A program made the translations under genes and the position numbers. Positions 21,836 to 33,654 of a stretch of 64,000 nt of DNA are shown piece by piece (the first letter of the stretch is position 1; the number at the start of each line of letters is the position of its first letter). The notes under the pieces are model-generated. The model was not told the origin of the DNA. It searched no databases and was given only the letters and a program-made list of their open reading frames with translations. The DNA is from Lepeophtheirus salmonis (Eukaryota > Arthropoda > Copepoda > Siphonostomatoida > Caligidae): contig NC_052135.2 in assembly GCF_016086655.4 (NCBI RefSeq), positions 12,614,363 to 12,678,362 on the forward strand. Reading direction: 5' to 3'.

Positions 21836-23311
21836 GTTTCATCATCAATTACATTTTTTTGTATCAATTTTCAACTCATATCTAATTGTATGCCATTAAT
21901 ATGTATTGAACATGAGTCTTACATTTAAATGAGCAAGCCATTAATACGCTTATTTATGTTCAATATTAAAACCAAAATGTACTTTATTTCACTTTTCACC
22001 TGTTCCCGAAAAGATGATCATTCGATAAACCGGAGTCGTTGGAATTTGGATTGGAAGGGACTCCTACAACGTGTTTTCTGTGGTGTCACAAATTTCACCA
22101 TCAATCGAAAATATGTTGCATTGCCATGTTGGAGGCATAGTTGTTATCAGTGTGTGAGTAGCAATACTTTCAGTTTTCAATATAACCGTCCCTTCACTAC
22201 AGATTTATTCAAGTTGATTTACCTTTTTATGAAAAAAAAAAAAAAAAAAAGTTATGGTGAATTTTGAATCTTGTATTTTTTTAGAAAAAACATTTTAAGA
22301 TCTTCTTCCAATTAGGCGGCCTTACGGGCAACATAATATATTTTACTTTCTCTGTGCAGCAGAATTTTTTTGATTTTTTTAAATCTTATTTTTTTTAAAA
22401 CTAAATCATTTCAACTCTTGCTTTTCCTTAGAAAAAAATATTTCAATTTTTGAATAAATAACATTCACCGATCATTTTGCAAATCTAGTGCCCATCCAAC
22501 TTTTGGCGTACTTAAAAATAATTAAAACATACAAAGCAACGGATCCCTTAACAACTCAGCTACTAATTATTGATTTAATTTAGTAAGGTATATTCATAAT
22601 TAAAATTTGCAAATACGAGTGAATAAGTATATATAAAAAATTTAGAAAATTGCAAATGCGAAAGTTTCTAAAATCTCTAGCAATAGATAGATATTTAGTT
22701 ATGAACTTTCTAAAAAATCTTATAGAAACTTTATCAAATATCTTTAGTATTAAAAAAAACAAAATTTAATTTTGTTCTTAAAAAAATGGCCGTTTGTGTT
22801 TCTATTATGATCAACTTCCAGAATGATGGCATCATGTCTATAATGCCCTTGACGACTGGCTTTTTGAAATAAACACTGACGTAGTGTTTTGTCATTTCAG
22901 CTGTTTCAATTAGTTTTCATGGGTTGACTCTTGATAATTTAAAACAGCTGACTCTACGTATTATAAAATAAAAAACAGTATTACATGGGATTTGGATTTT
23001 TATATTAATTAATATAAATTAAGGGCCTTCGCTTAGAATTCGTGCTCTTTTATCCTCAGTCATTGATAAAATTTTCAATTGAATGTGTTTAATAATTAAT
23101 TACTATTCTTTAAACAGTAATTACCAGTTGGCAACACGGCTAGCTTCCACATATTTATCAAATTTTTCTTATCCTCCTTATTGTCGAGGTTGAGAGGGGA
23201 TTAAACAGTTAGCCGTACTTATTGTAGCTCAAAAGTTATCTATTTGGCGTTTTAAAAAAAATTGCCACATATTTTGTATGTTCAATGAGTATCATTTTAA
23301 TCAATAATTTT
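21836..23311. other. Unassigned stretch; 22000-22160 is compositionally distinct
   Basis: No gene could be named. At about 22000-22155 the composition is less AT-biased, and a plus-strand frame stays open into a GTGAGT at about 22155. The upstream acceptor is poor and the translation matches nothing I know. A 19-base A run lies at 22232-22250. Confidence 0.3.
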
Positions 23312-23351
23312 TAAAAGCCCCTCCATCCTTTCCCCTTTGGACGCGCCCCTG
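23312..23351 (-). mobile_element. Family A terminal scrap
   Basis: 'aagcccctccatcctttcccctttggacgcgcccctg' is the right terminus of family A alone. What follows (23352-23475) also follows the A copy ending at 41482. Confidence 0.6.
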
Positions 23352-23475
23352 TAGTGGCATGATGTTTATTTATTACACTAGGAAGTAAAAATCCATCTTC
23401 ATGGTATGGAATAATTTTCTAAATTTTTGTGTAATTTACCCCTGTTCCCCCGACTACTACTATAGACCATTGCCA
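23352..23475 (+). repeat. Dispersed repeat E, copy 1 (flank of A)
   Basis: TAGTGGCATGATGTTTATTT, 'aattttctaaattttt', 'gtaatttacccctgttcccc' and 'atagaccattgcc' match the sequence at 41483-41600 in order and spacing. In both places it directly follows a family A right end, so A and E share a history. Its own limits are not clear. Confidence 0.65.
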
Positions 23476-24287
23476 CAGTAGACTGTGTGGAGGAACACCC
23501 TGTATGGATATTTGGATAGGAAAATTTGATGATTGAAATATGTATTTTATAATATAAAAAAATGTTTACACCGAAAAATATAAATTTTCTAAAAATTATC
23601 ATCCCAAAAAAATATTTATATGAATAAATATAGGAAGTAAATACTGGCCACAGTTCTGCTTGATCCATGATTTATTTTAATTTAGTTTGAGTTTATATGG
23701 TAAACTACTAGGCATGTATCACTCATCAGTAATTATTTATGAATCAATTCATTAATCTAAGATCCAAAAAAATCCTTCTGATTGATAAAAATGGTCCAAC
23801 TTCAATTTAAAAAATAAATAAATCTAATATATCCATACCTAAGTTATTAGAAATAACTCTTTAATGAAAAACGATGAATAATTGGTTTTTCCCCCTCTCT
23901 TTTATGACACCCTATCTAATTTCGACTTTTTATAATCACTTACATAAATGTACTGTTGATTTGGTACTTTTTGGGTCAAAAAATTATTCAATTGAATGAA
24001 AGATTAAGAAGTAAGCAATGAACTTCATAAGATATAAACTCAAATCTTGGAGATACAAGGTTACTCAAGGAATGACAATTTACTTTAGCTGTAGAAAATA
24101 TAATTTTACTTGATTTGCAGATCACAAAGATTAAGTTTGGAGACAAAATTATTAATGAATGTTTAAGGATATAAAATTTTATGGCTGTGCTTTGTCCAAT
24201 AATAAGTTAAGTTTTTTCTCAAACAAGCGTTTGTGATAACAAATCCTTCTTTATCTATTCTCCTTTAACTGTATAACTTGTCCAAGG
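23476..24287. other. Unassigned stretch
   Basis: Nothing recognised. Confidence 0.35.
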
Positions 24288-24292
24288 GCGTC

Positions 24293-24446
24293 CGCAGGAA
24301 TATATGTATATATATATTTTTTTTTTCTTGGGGGGGGGGGGGGAGGCTTGGTTTATGAATTTTCTGGAAAAATAATAGAAAAATTAAATTTAAGAATAAA
24401 AATCCCTTAATTTTTGGGGGCTACAGGGGCCTTCAGCACTCCCCTG
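24293..24446 (-). mobile_element. Very short complete family A element with TTGTC duplication
   Basis: It starts CAAGGGCGTCCGCAGGAATA and ends with CACTCCCCTG. TTGTC lies immediately outside on both sides (24288-24292 and 24447-24451). At 154 bases it keeps the AT run, the long G tract (tcttgggggggggggggaggcttgg) and only about one internal unit, so family A copies vary in internal repeat number. Confidence 0.85.
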
Positions 24447-24712
24447 TTGTCTTTCTGATTTTATAGGCTTTCCAACCTTCATTTCAAAATCACAAATAGA
24501 GTGGCTATTAAAACATATCACATTTAAAATGTGATTAATTATAGTTTTATTTCCCTTGAACAGAGAAGACGATTTGGCTGACCCACTACAGTTCGAGTAC
24601 AACGGGTATAAATGTGGGGCATCAACAAAAAAAAACATCTTAAAAATCAAGAAAAGGAGAAAATCCTTTTTATTTTTTTACTTACTCTATAGACATGTTT
24701 ATTGAAGTTATG

Positions 24713-25071
24713 CAGGGGCGTCTGCAGGGGATGGCTGGAGGGCTGTAGGCCTTCCCAAATTAAAGATTTTTTGCTTTATACTAGAAAGTTTAATATTTGA
24801 AGTTTTTTTCGAAAAAATTTAATTTTTTGCGTTAAGCTGTGGGTTTTTTTTTTATGAATGGCTGTGGGTTTTGAAATTTTTTTTCCAAAAAATTAACTTT
24901 TTGTGAATACTTGTAGATTTTGAAATTTTTTTCCAAAAAAAATTAATATTAAACTTTTTTTTTTATGAATGGCTGTGGATTTTTGAAATCTTTTCCCAAA
25001 AAAATTGATATACATTTTTTGTAAAAAAAAAAAATTATATATATACATATATAATCCTGCGGACGCCCCTG
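24713..25071 (+). mobile_element. Reference-quality family A element
   Basis: The left end CAGGGGCGTCTGCAGGGGAT and the right end CCTGCGGACGCCCCTG are inverted with one change over 16 bases. The order is: terminus, 'tggctggagggctgtaggcc', 'ttttgctttatactagaaag', three AT-rich units around 'gctgtgggttttt' or 'gcttgtagattttg', an AT dinucleotide run, terminus. The flanking 5-mers (TTATG, TATTC) do not match here. No protein. Confidence 0.85.
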
Positions 25072-26817
25072 TATTCAAATTTATTGGATAATTTAATTTT
25101 TTAAGATTTTCATCTATAGTTAACTTATAATTATATATAACCTTTATTTGATTTAAGAGACTTATATCGGCCCTGATATAGCCTTTCAGATGATAATCCT
25201 GTACATTTATCATTTTTCTTATTACTGTTAAGATCAATTTAGCTACTTTAAGTACAATTTGCAGCAACTTCAAAAGGTTAACAAGAAGAATTTGATAATG
25301 GAAAATAACGATAATTTGTCGAGAAATTTATATGTAATTTACACTTAATTTTGAAAAAAAATCAAATTATAGTCTTTAAACCAATACAGAAAGTGGTAGG
25401 CAAATTGTTTAAATATTTTCCCCATTTAACGTGGCATGAATGTCTTACGTAGTACTGAACATTTGAATGTAGTTTCACACATTTCCTTGCAAATAAATAA
25501 ACGAACAAATTTCGTGTTAGTTGTATACAAGCAATAATATTATGTATTTTGTTAAACTGGCCGGGAGTGACACTTCACTTCAGTAAAAGAAAAAAAAAGA
25601 ACAATAATAAAAAGATTTAAGAAAGATTTTTTCCCCCGTCTTAAAAGCGAGTTTTTTATTCTTTTAATAATAATATTCTTTTAGTAGATCTTGGATCGTC
25701 GTCATTTAGAGACCGGTGTGTTCTTTCTCTGTACTAAAAAAATTCTTTTTATATTTTTAAAATTATTATTATAACAGAGAGGATAAATAACTATATGAGT
25801 TAAGATTAAGTGATATTATTGATTGTGTCAATTCACTCGTTTAAAGAAACAAACTCAAATAGAGAGAAAAATTAACACGTGCGAAAATAAAAGGATAATA
25901 ATTAACACTCTGAATATGGTAAGGTCATTTAGTCATTTTTATAGGGGGTTGGGGGTCGAATATTAGAATTTTTGCCCTTTCAGCTCCGAATTGACACTTT
26001 AAAATATTTAATGGAGAGATTGAATGCATTTAAATTAAGAGTAAATAACGAGATGATACCAATAGATTTGATGGTATAAAAAATAAATAAACTACTCTAA
26101 ATTTATGGTTCTGAGCATTCAATGAGGTAGGTACTGGGTATTGATTGTACAGTGATGGAATGTTTGAATTTTTTGCAAGATTGTATAGCATCCAAGAAAC
26201 GTATACAAACTATGTGGACATATAAAAGAAAGTTTGAGTCAAATAAACGATAAATAACAAATTAATTTGTTAGAAATGAAAATGATGAGATTTCAGTCAA
26301 ACTTCTTTGTACTACATACACTAAAGTGCAATTTTACCTTTTTTAATAAAAAAATAAATAAAAGGAACTGACCAAGAAGTAATACTATTTGCAAACAAGG
26401 AAATATTTCGATATTTGTCTCATTAAGTACAAATTCGAACGACAAATCGAATTAATGTCTTTCTAATCATTAATGACATCTTGAAAGTAAATTGAATAGG
26501 CAAATGACCATAAATAGGACATAAAAAGACTACTTTTAAAGTGTACACCTATTATAATCATTTAAGAATTAAAAAAGAGAGAGATTCTTATGACAGTAGG
26601 TATCTGTAGGGTGAGAAAAATTTATTGCTGATATATTTCTTGTGCCACATGTATACATATAAAATCATTTATCAAAATGAAGTGATCAAAGCAATAAAAT
26701 GGTAAATGAGTTGAACATTCCTTTTTTCTTATTCATGATAATATATGCTGATACTTCTGATGTCATGATTGAATATTTATTGGTCCTTTGTATGTATTGT
26801 TTATATACAGGGTTCCC
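25072..26817. other. Unassigned stretch
   Basis: No gene recognised. The part at 25680-25735 (atcttggatcgtcgtcatttagagaccggtgtg) is less AT-rich but too short to interpret. Confidence 0.35.
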
Positions 26818-27158
26818 AAGCAACCTTCACGCAATTGGAGTGAGACTCACAACTTTTCAATCAATCTCACGCCACAATTCTATTGAATTTATCACGCATC
26901 ATAAATCATAACAATTAAAAATATCTAATCTAGCAACACAATGTTTCAAATGAAAGACACCATCTCGGCCTCAATACAAGGCACAATTGCAGCTTAATGT
27001 TTAATCTGAAGTCAATAAATATTTTTGTTTCCATGTTTACTTATCATAAAGTATTTAAAAACTTGAGATCCTGCTTAAACGGCGTTATCAAACTAATGAA
27101 GTCTCAAAATACGATTAAAAAGCCCCGCCCGAACGGATTTCAAAAATTGAGAGTCCTG
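26818..27158. mobile_element. Possible hAT-like remnant (CAGGGTTCCC end)
   Basis: CAGGGTTCCCAAGCAACC at 26818 followed by 'gtgagactcac' resembles some hAT termini, and GAGAGTCCTG ending at 27158 could be its partner. The inverted match is short and the flanking 8-mers (TTTATATA, TATAACTG) disagree. Confidence 0.35.
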
Positions 27159-27166
27159 TATAACTG

Positions 27167-27483
27167 AATATCTGTAAGTATAATATGATCTGATCCCTAA
27201 CTGCGAAAAGTCCTGAACTATTTATAAATGTTACTTATAGATAGAGAGGGAACGGTCAATATTTATACAGCTCAAAGTAGTGTATACATAAATATTCGAT
27301 CCTTGAGTAACTACCTAAATAAATAAATATACATTGAATAAATGATAAACATCCGTTTTTTCTCCTCTTGAACTCCTAAAGATGCATTTAAAATAAATAC
27401 GCTTATAAGGTTGTTGATATTTTCTTTTTTCAAAATGTTTATTGACATATAATGATGTTGTCAAGAACAGTTATTGGAGCTTG
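27167..27483. other. Unassigned stretch
   Basis: Nothing recognised. Confidence 0.35.
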
Positions 27484-27485
27484 TA

Positions 27486-27560
27486 TGAGGGTAGTTTGAA
27501 AATCCGTGGTAAGTTCGAGATATGGCACTACTGGCACGTATTGAAATTGACGAAAAATCA
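27486..27560 (+). mobile_element. Mariner terminal fragment
   Basis: A TA (27484-27485) is followed by TGAGGGTAGTTTGAAAATCC and 'gcactactggcacgtattga'. The same words occur in the right arm of the rearranged mariner ending at 29924. Only the terminal ~75 bases are left. Confidence 0.7.
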
Positions 27561-27589
27561 GTCTCGGATCGAGTTTCAACACTATTCCT
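27561..27589. mobile_element. Family C right-end scrap
   Basis: CAGTCTCGGATCGAGTTTCA followed by ACACTA matches the right terminus of family C. No other part is present nearby. Confidence 0.5.
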
Positions 27590-27754
27590 TGTTAAAAAAC
27601 AATAATACAAACCAATTTTATTTTTATTTAAGTCATATTTGAACATTCGCAATTTTTCACAAACAACCCATACTCTACTGAAACTCTACCTTAATATTTA
27701 AATTTTATCTTGTATGCATATCACATCGAATCAGATAGATAAAAAATGCAAAAT

Positions 27755-27778
27755 CAGAGTGTCCACAGGGTTATATAT

Positions 27779-27810
<32 letters not shown>

Positions 27811-28381
27811 GGGGGCAGCTAGTTTTATTGAATTTTTTTAGAATACATTTAAAAATTCACAGCTGTTGACAAAAAATTTCAAAAATTTAATTTCAAATAT
27901 TCTAATTTTTTGTCAAAAAAAATAAAAATCTACAGACGTTCACAAAATTAAATAAAAAATTGGAAAAAAATAAAAATTCACAGTTATTCACCAAAAGTTT
28001 CTAATATCAATTTTTTGGGAAAATAGTTTTAAATATCAAATTTTCAAAAACAATTTCAAATATTAAATTTCTTGGAAACTAATTTTAAAAATCAACAGCT
28101 ATTCACAAAAAATTAACTTTTTTGGAAAGTAATTTCAAAAACTAAATTTCAAATATTAAAGTTTTTGGAAACTAATTTCAAATATTTAATTTTTGGGACA
28201 CTAATTTCAAGAACTAGATTTCAAATATGTACTTTTTCTACAAAAAATTTCAAATATTAAATTTTTTCATCCTTACCTAAATCTTTTTTAGTAAAAAGCC
28301 ATAATTCCTTTATTTTTTATTTTCCGGGGAGGGGGGGGGGATGTTACAGTCCCTCCAGCCGACCCCCTACGGACGCCCCTG
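27755..28381 (-). mobile_element. Long family A element (627 bp)
   Basis: The left terminus CAGAGTGTCCACAGGGTTAT and the right terminus CCCCCTACGGACGCCCCTG bracket the longest array of family A units here. I count about ten degenerate units pairing a TTCAAA / ATTAAATTTT core with 'ttcacaaaaaatt' or 'cagctattcac'. The flanking 5-mers AAAAT and AATAT differ at one base. The 'ccggggaggggggggggg' tract and 'cagtccctccagcc' precede the right end. Non-coding. Confidence 0.85.
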
Positions 28382-28826
28382 AATATAAGTTCTTAAATAT
28401 GTAAACTGAAAGGCCTTATTGACTTTGACTGACTTCAAATCTCCATCACTTTTGCTATGCTTATTCTCTTTACTTGTGTTATATATATATAACAGGTTTT
28501 ATCTTGTTATTTTTTTTATCTGCTATTAAATTAAAAAATAGTCACATTTTAGAAAAGATGATGATGCTAAAAGTCAATATTTTGCTCCTGATATACGGTA
28601 GATATGAACCAAATATGACTCAACGTACTCTGTCAGTATACTAGGTTATTATTTGGTGTTTAAAGGTTCATCATCCTTTTTAATATGTATATTCTCTTCT
28701 CAATTCTAAAACACCTACATTTTTTTGTAGGAGTTTGTTCAACTCAATTCAGTAATTCATGGCCTAATAGCCATTGCTATAATGTATTGAACTTTGTATC
28801 TGCAGAACTGAATTGATCTATGTACA
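28382..28826. other. Unassigned stretch
   Basis: No gene recognised. Confidence 0.35.
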
Positions 28827-28828
28827 CA

Positions 28829-29059
28829 CTACTGTTGAGATTCGTTCTGAATCGCTCTTACAAAATATTGGCTTGGATAGATCTCATTTAAAACTCAGCC
28901 TAGACAGATTCAAATTTGTGAACATCGACCTACAATAAATCCATATGAAGTTAAATTTGTTACATAAATCATATTTGTACAACTCATAAATCAGGATAGG
29001 ACAGAAAATCGGTCTATAGATTGAGATAAAAAAATTGGTCTATATATTGAGACCGAAAA
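28829..29059 (+). mobile_element. Family C left part (C5)
   Basis: ACTGTTGAGATTCGTTCTGA resembles the C left terminus. The interior (tctagacagattcaaatttgtgaac-type words, ccatatgaagtt, catatttgtacaa) is shared with 46105-46260. It stops at the mariner at 29062. The right C terminus is not seen beyond the mariner. Confidence 0.6.
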
Positions 29060-29239
29060 TACGAGGGTCATTGTAAAGTGTAAAGTAAGAGTCATTGGCA
29101 CGTATCGTGGTTATGTTTAGTTAGTAGTATCTCTTGGAAGAATACACACCAACTTTCAGCTAGATCGATCTATTTCTTTCTGTTTGGCATTTGTTTGAAT
29201 CGAGGAATCGGCTGAAAAGATGATGGAAAATCTATTTTG

Positions 29240-29450
29240 GAATTGTAAGGAATTATCATCATCAAATGTCTGAAAAAGGGTAAAACTAATACAGTTGTAT
29301 ATTATTCATCGTTATTAGACCTTTTGAAAACGGAGCTGCAATCAAAACCACCTCGATTGGCACACAAAAAAGTCCTTTTCCATCACGACATTGCCCCAGT
29401 TTACACCTCAGCAGTTATGTTCGCAAAATTAACAGAAATAGGGGATCAAC
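29240..29450 (+). pseudogene. Mariner transposase catalytic fragment
   Basis: In one frame the sequence gives YYSSLLDLLKTELQSKPPRL and then AHKKVLFHHDIAPVYTSAVM followed by FAKLTEIGDQL. This matches the mariner segment around the second catalytic aspartate (family form HHDNAPAHTS), with that aspartate at about 29387-29389. The region before it, SEKGKTNTV, corresponds to the usual linker after the first aspartate. It breaks off before the third aspartate, at the junction with the inverted N-terminal segment. Confidence 0.85.
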
Positions 29451-29454
29451 TAGA

Positions 29455-29744
29455 GATGCCCACAGCACTACAATCTCACGCACCTTCACTCTTCTGTCAT
29501 TCATCACCATATCATGTATTTCATCTGTGATTTCTAGAGTAGTAACCTCAACAAAGCGTCCAGAACGTTCAGCGTCACTTCTGCCCATATGGCCACTCCA
29601 AAAATTATGAAACCACTTTTAAGCAGTTCTAATCGAAGGTGCCGAGTCCCCATAATGTTTAATAAGCTTCATTTTAGTCACTTGAGGTGATTTTCCTTTC
29701 ATAAAGTAATGTTTAAACAAAAAACGAAATTATTTTTCGTCCAT
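29455..29744 (-). pseudogene. Mariner transposase DNA-binding domain, inverted
   Basis: It starts at the ATG at 29744-29742 (MDEK, then a TAA at codon 5). It continues in one frame as FRFLFKHYFMKGKSPQVTKM, KLIKHYGDSAPS, KWFHNFWSGHMGRSDAERSG and EITDEIHDMVMNDRRVKVRE. This is the paired helix-turn-helix region of a mariner transposase, about 95 codons with two in-frame stops. It runs toward the catalytic fragment on the other strand. Confidence 0.85.
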
Positions 29745-29926
29745 TTTTTTTGAAAATCACTCCACTTCCTCGATTCAAACGAATACCAAACAGAAAGAAA
29801 TAAACTGATCTTGCCGAAAGTTGGAATGTATTCTTCAAAGAGATGCTACTAACTAAATATAAGCTCAATACGCGCCAGTAGTGCCTTTTCTAAGACTTTG
29901 TACCGAATTTTCAAACAACTGTCGTA

Positions 29927-30300
29927 AGTATACTAACGTTAGTACCTGGAGTTATTAGACATATTTTGCTTCAATAGTATAGAAGATAACTCTTTGCAAT
30001 GGAGCAGCGTTTCACACAATTTAATCAAATGGTATAAACTCACTCAATACTAAAATTGTATATCTTAGTCATATAATGAAATGTCCTAATTTCCTTAATG
30101 AAACATCTTTTTTTGATTGAATTAAGCAAGAACTGATGTACGAGTAATTAAGAATACCCAAGAGTTTACGTACATACAGACAAACTTTGCTATATTCATA
30201 TAAATATTAAAAAACCCAATATTAAAGGGACATTGAGTCTTCGTCAGATGTGATGGTTATCTCCTATTTCTTTCCTCTCTTGTCCTCCTCTTCTATAGAC
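29927..30300. repeat. Repeat G, copy 1 (30020-30115), in otherwise unassigned DNA
   Basis: CACTCAATACTAAAATTGTA, 'tatcttagtcatataatgaaatgtcctaattt' and 'acatctttttttga' parallel 53405-53485 (cactgaatactcaaattgta, atcatggtcacagaatgaaacgccctaatttt). 'acaaactttgctatatt' at about 30180 parallels 'ccaactttgctttatt' at 53520. Nothing else is recognised here. Confidence 0.55.
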
Positions 30301-30308
30301 ATAAGAAT

Positions 30309-31158
30309 TAGTGTTGAGACTCGGTCCAGTCACTATTTTTTGTCCGGTTTTGTCTTAAGTGATTTGGTATAGACCGATTTTTTTTGTCCAGACTGCATTC
30401 TCAGACCGTTAACCGATTTTTTTAGGTCTCCAATTAAGGAACGATTATTTTCGGTTTTATCCAATGTACTGAAGAAGAAAACCAAACCATAGTAAGCCTC
30501 ATAAGAGAGTAGAGTTGACTTCTTCCTTGGTTATGAACTAGGAATATATCCATCCTTTTATAATAAATAAAAAAAAAAGATTTATTAATTGTGTACTAAT
30601 GCCAAAATTATATGAAAATTTGAAATTTAGATGTTGCCTTTTGATTTGACAATTTCAAAGGCCTAAGATAATTCTTAATTGATATAGACCAGATGAAATG
30701 ACCTTCTATGTTCTCCATGAGTTAGGACCAAAAGAAGATAGAGGGCATCGAAGGAGGATATTTTTAACTGGATGATCTATATCAAAAGATGCTCGAATTC
30801 AGAATTATGTATTCTACGAGAGACGACGGGGTTTAAATTCATCCAAGCTATCTCTGTTTAAAGTTAGTATCGATTCATTGTACATGATGTCATGTTATAA
30901 ACAATTTATCTGTAAAATCGGTCTAGACCGATTTTTTTGAGACTGAACTAGTCAAAATTTTTCCTTGGAACCGATCTAAACCGAACTTTTCCTTTTGACC
31001 GATCTATACCAAATTTTTCCTTCGAGCCGATCTATACCGAATTTTCTATGAGAGTGGCCAAGACCAAGCTTTTTTGTGTCACCGAATTAATTCCACCCAA
31101 CAAAAAGTATACTGGTCTCAGACAGGTTTAGGATTTTCCGGACCGCAACCCAACACTA
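30309..31158 (+). mobile_element. Family C element with perfect 8-bp duplication (C2)
   Basis: The left end TAGTGTTGAGACTCGGTCCA and the inverted right end (gaccgcaacccaacacta) are clear. ATAAGAAT flanks the element on both sides (30301-30308 and 31159-31166) without a mismatch. Subterminal regions hold multiple copies of 'gatctataccgaattttt' and similar words, a direct-repeat array of about 27 bases at 30960-31050. The middle, about 30470-30880, is not shared with C1 and may be a separate acquisition. No protein motif. Confidence 0.93.
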
Positions 31159-31166
31159 ATAAGAAT

Positions 31167-33646
31167 GGATATGTTTTATTGAAAAAAAAAAATTGTAGCC
31201 TGGATTTTTTACAACCATAAATATATTATCATTTCTTTTATCATTTTGGTGCAGATTTTGCAAAAAATAAAAAAATACATCTATTTATTTTTTGTTTCAA
31301 AATATTAACCTTGTTTTTTTTTCCTTCCTTGGAAATAAGGAGTAGCAATTTCCTTATAATATTTTGTTCATTCATCTTTTGAAGAAAAAAATTATAATTT
31401 ACGAAGTGACTACTATGTATATAATATAAGTATAATGACCCAAAAAAATCATCAAGGTCATTGCGATTACTTTTAAACAAATAAATCTACTTAGTTATTT
31501 ATGTATAATATGTGGAATTTTAAGTTAATTTGCTTGAATTGTAAAAAGTGATTTTCAATATAATAATTATTCATTCAATGCTGTGTACAAACATATAACG
31601 TGATGGGTTTTTTTGTTTTTTTTTTTACTGATAATGATTTACTTTTCTTAAAATGCGAACAAATGAAGAAAAAAAACAGTTTAATATATTTTTACCATTC
31701 TGAAAGAAGAAGAAGAAAAAAAAACCATTTGAGGAATGGTTGAACAAATGCATCCATTAAGAGTCCATTTAGTTTCGCCCTCACGTGTTTAAATTAAAAT
31801 TCCACCTTATAAAAAAGAGAAAAAAACATTTTAGAGCATTTTGGGGTCTCAAAATCATCATTAGAGCTGTAAAAATTGTCAAAATCCTCACGTGCGTAAA
31901 TTTAAAAAAAAGGTGCAATATATTAGTGTTTTTATTAATAATTATTCCTCCCACACTTTTAAAAATTGCATTGTATTAGCAAGTAATATAGTTAATTATT
32001 GACCTTTGTCAGCAAATATGTCGTTTCTTAAAGTTACAAACTTATAGTTAAATATGTATTTTTTTTTACGCTTGCAAAGATGTATACAGTCTTTACATCT
32101 CTAATATTTATCATACATATAAAATGTAAGAACTGATTTATGCGTTTCGCTATTTATGTATATAGTGAGTTTTGAAATCCAAACAACTATAACTATATAT
32201 TGACCCTTTGTCCAGCTAAATTTTGGATACATAAATAAGATTTTAATTCTTCTATTTTTTAATATAGTTCTTCACTTTCTGGACATTTTTTAATCAAATA
32301 ACACTCGTTTTAGAATATGGTCAAGAACTGCCATCTTTTTTCTGGAAATATCTTGTCTGGGGCATTTGGGTATTTTTGAAAAATACATTCACGAAATTTT
32401 TAGTTTTGAGTATATACAATAGCGTATGCTAAAAATATATTAAAAATTAAAATAGATCTGAATAAATAAGAGTCAAAAATATGTTTCTTTAAAAGTAGAA
32501 TCAAAATTTGTTATTAATTTATTCTCCATTTTAATAGCCTCCATATATTCGCTCCTTCCGACTAAAGCTTGATTAATGTCATTTTTTTTTTTTTTTTTTG
32601 GAAATGAAAAAATCGCCACTCCTCTATTCTAGATCTTTTATTAATGACTAGTTATCTTAAGAATAAAGGAAAACTTTGTTTTGATAAAGAGGAAAAGAAC
32701 CAAATGAAAATATTACACACAAACAAATAAGTAATCACAAATTAATTGAAGTTACATCTTTTTTCCAATCTTCTTGGTGCATAGAACAAAATAATTTGGC
32801 ATTGAAGTTCCACCTCACTTGAAAGAATAATCCCCTTAAGATAAGACTCTGTTAGTGATGAACTTCAATTAACATTTTTCAAAGATATGTACTGATTATT
32901 ATACCTATACGTGGATTTTGATTCGTATCTTTACAAAAATGAAATGTAAAATTTATATTCTAGAACACAAACTAATTCTGTTTATTAAATGTTCTTATCA
33001 TTTATTGAGAAATATCAAAACTGATCATGAACATTGAAGAGTATCAACAAAGATAATTAGAGTAGACTATTGTGATCAACTTTGAGTTCCTTTAGTCTTT
33101 AAAATAGGTCGACTTGGATCATTTGCAAAAGTGAAGAGTGCCTGTGCAACAAGAATAAAACTTTTAGTTTTTTCAAATCTATATACAATGTTTAATTAAT
33201 ATTCACATGCAACAATGTGTTTAATACATAGTTTATTGTCATTCGTTTATTGTATGGATCTCTTTTCATGATTTATTATTATGAATGCATTTTCAAAATG
33301 ACTGTTTTTTATGACGTGGTTTTTTTAAATATTAGTTTCTCGATTTTTCTATTTCATTTTTACCTATTGCATACTAGATTGTTTCTTTTTTTGTTTAATA
33401 TTTCGGCCTTTTGCACAAAATTGAATTTTTGCAGACGACATTCGAAAACTGACTTTGGCAAAGTTTGAAGCCTTTCAAACCATATTTAATTTGGAATAAT
33501 GAGATTTTTAGGTCAAAATGGGGCATTTATATATTTTTTAGTATTTGTTTAATCAGTGAAAAATTAAGTTCAATAATTGAAGGGGTATCAAGGTATCTAA
33601 AGTTATCCCAGGCGCATCAAGTAATATTACAAAAAAAAATCAAGTT
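31167..33646. other. Unassigned 2.5-kb stretch
   Basis: No gene, RNA or bounded repeat recognised. It contains a 19-base T run near 32583 and scattered short AT repeats. Open frames here (for example 33250-33704, plus strand) are low-complexity and hydrophobic by composition, and I do not consider them genes. Confidence 0.35.
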
Positions 33647-33654
33647 GTTGTTAT

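Larger units (their letters stand above)
29062..29924. mobile_element. Rearranged mariner with two 5' arms
   Basis: TA flanks both ends (29060-29061, 29925-29926). Inverted similarity extends far beyond a normal ~30-base terminus. The left arm to about 29215 and the right arm from about 29740 share, in opposite directions, 'tatttagttagtagcatctct' or a variant, 'ttctttctgtttggcat' and 'ttgtttgaatcgagga'. Both arms look like the 5' untranslated end of the same mariner. The centre carries catalytic-domain code on the plus strand and DNA-binding-domain code on the minus strand. The ordinary 3' end is absent. Confidence 0.85.

Noticed and set aside
21929..22267. 112-codon plus-strand frame, with a compositionally distinct part (22000-22155) ending near a GTGAGT
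   Set aside because: The start region is ordinary AT-rich DNA, the last codons translate a poly-A run, the upstream acceptor is weak, and no motif is recognisable. I could not support an exon.
24893..25273. 126-codon minus-strand frame
   Set aside because: Half of it translates the family A tandem interior and terminus; repeated low-complexity units with no conserved protein.
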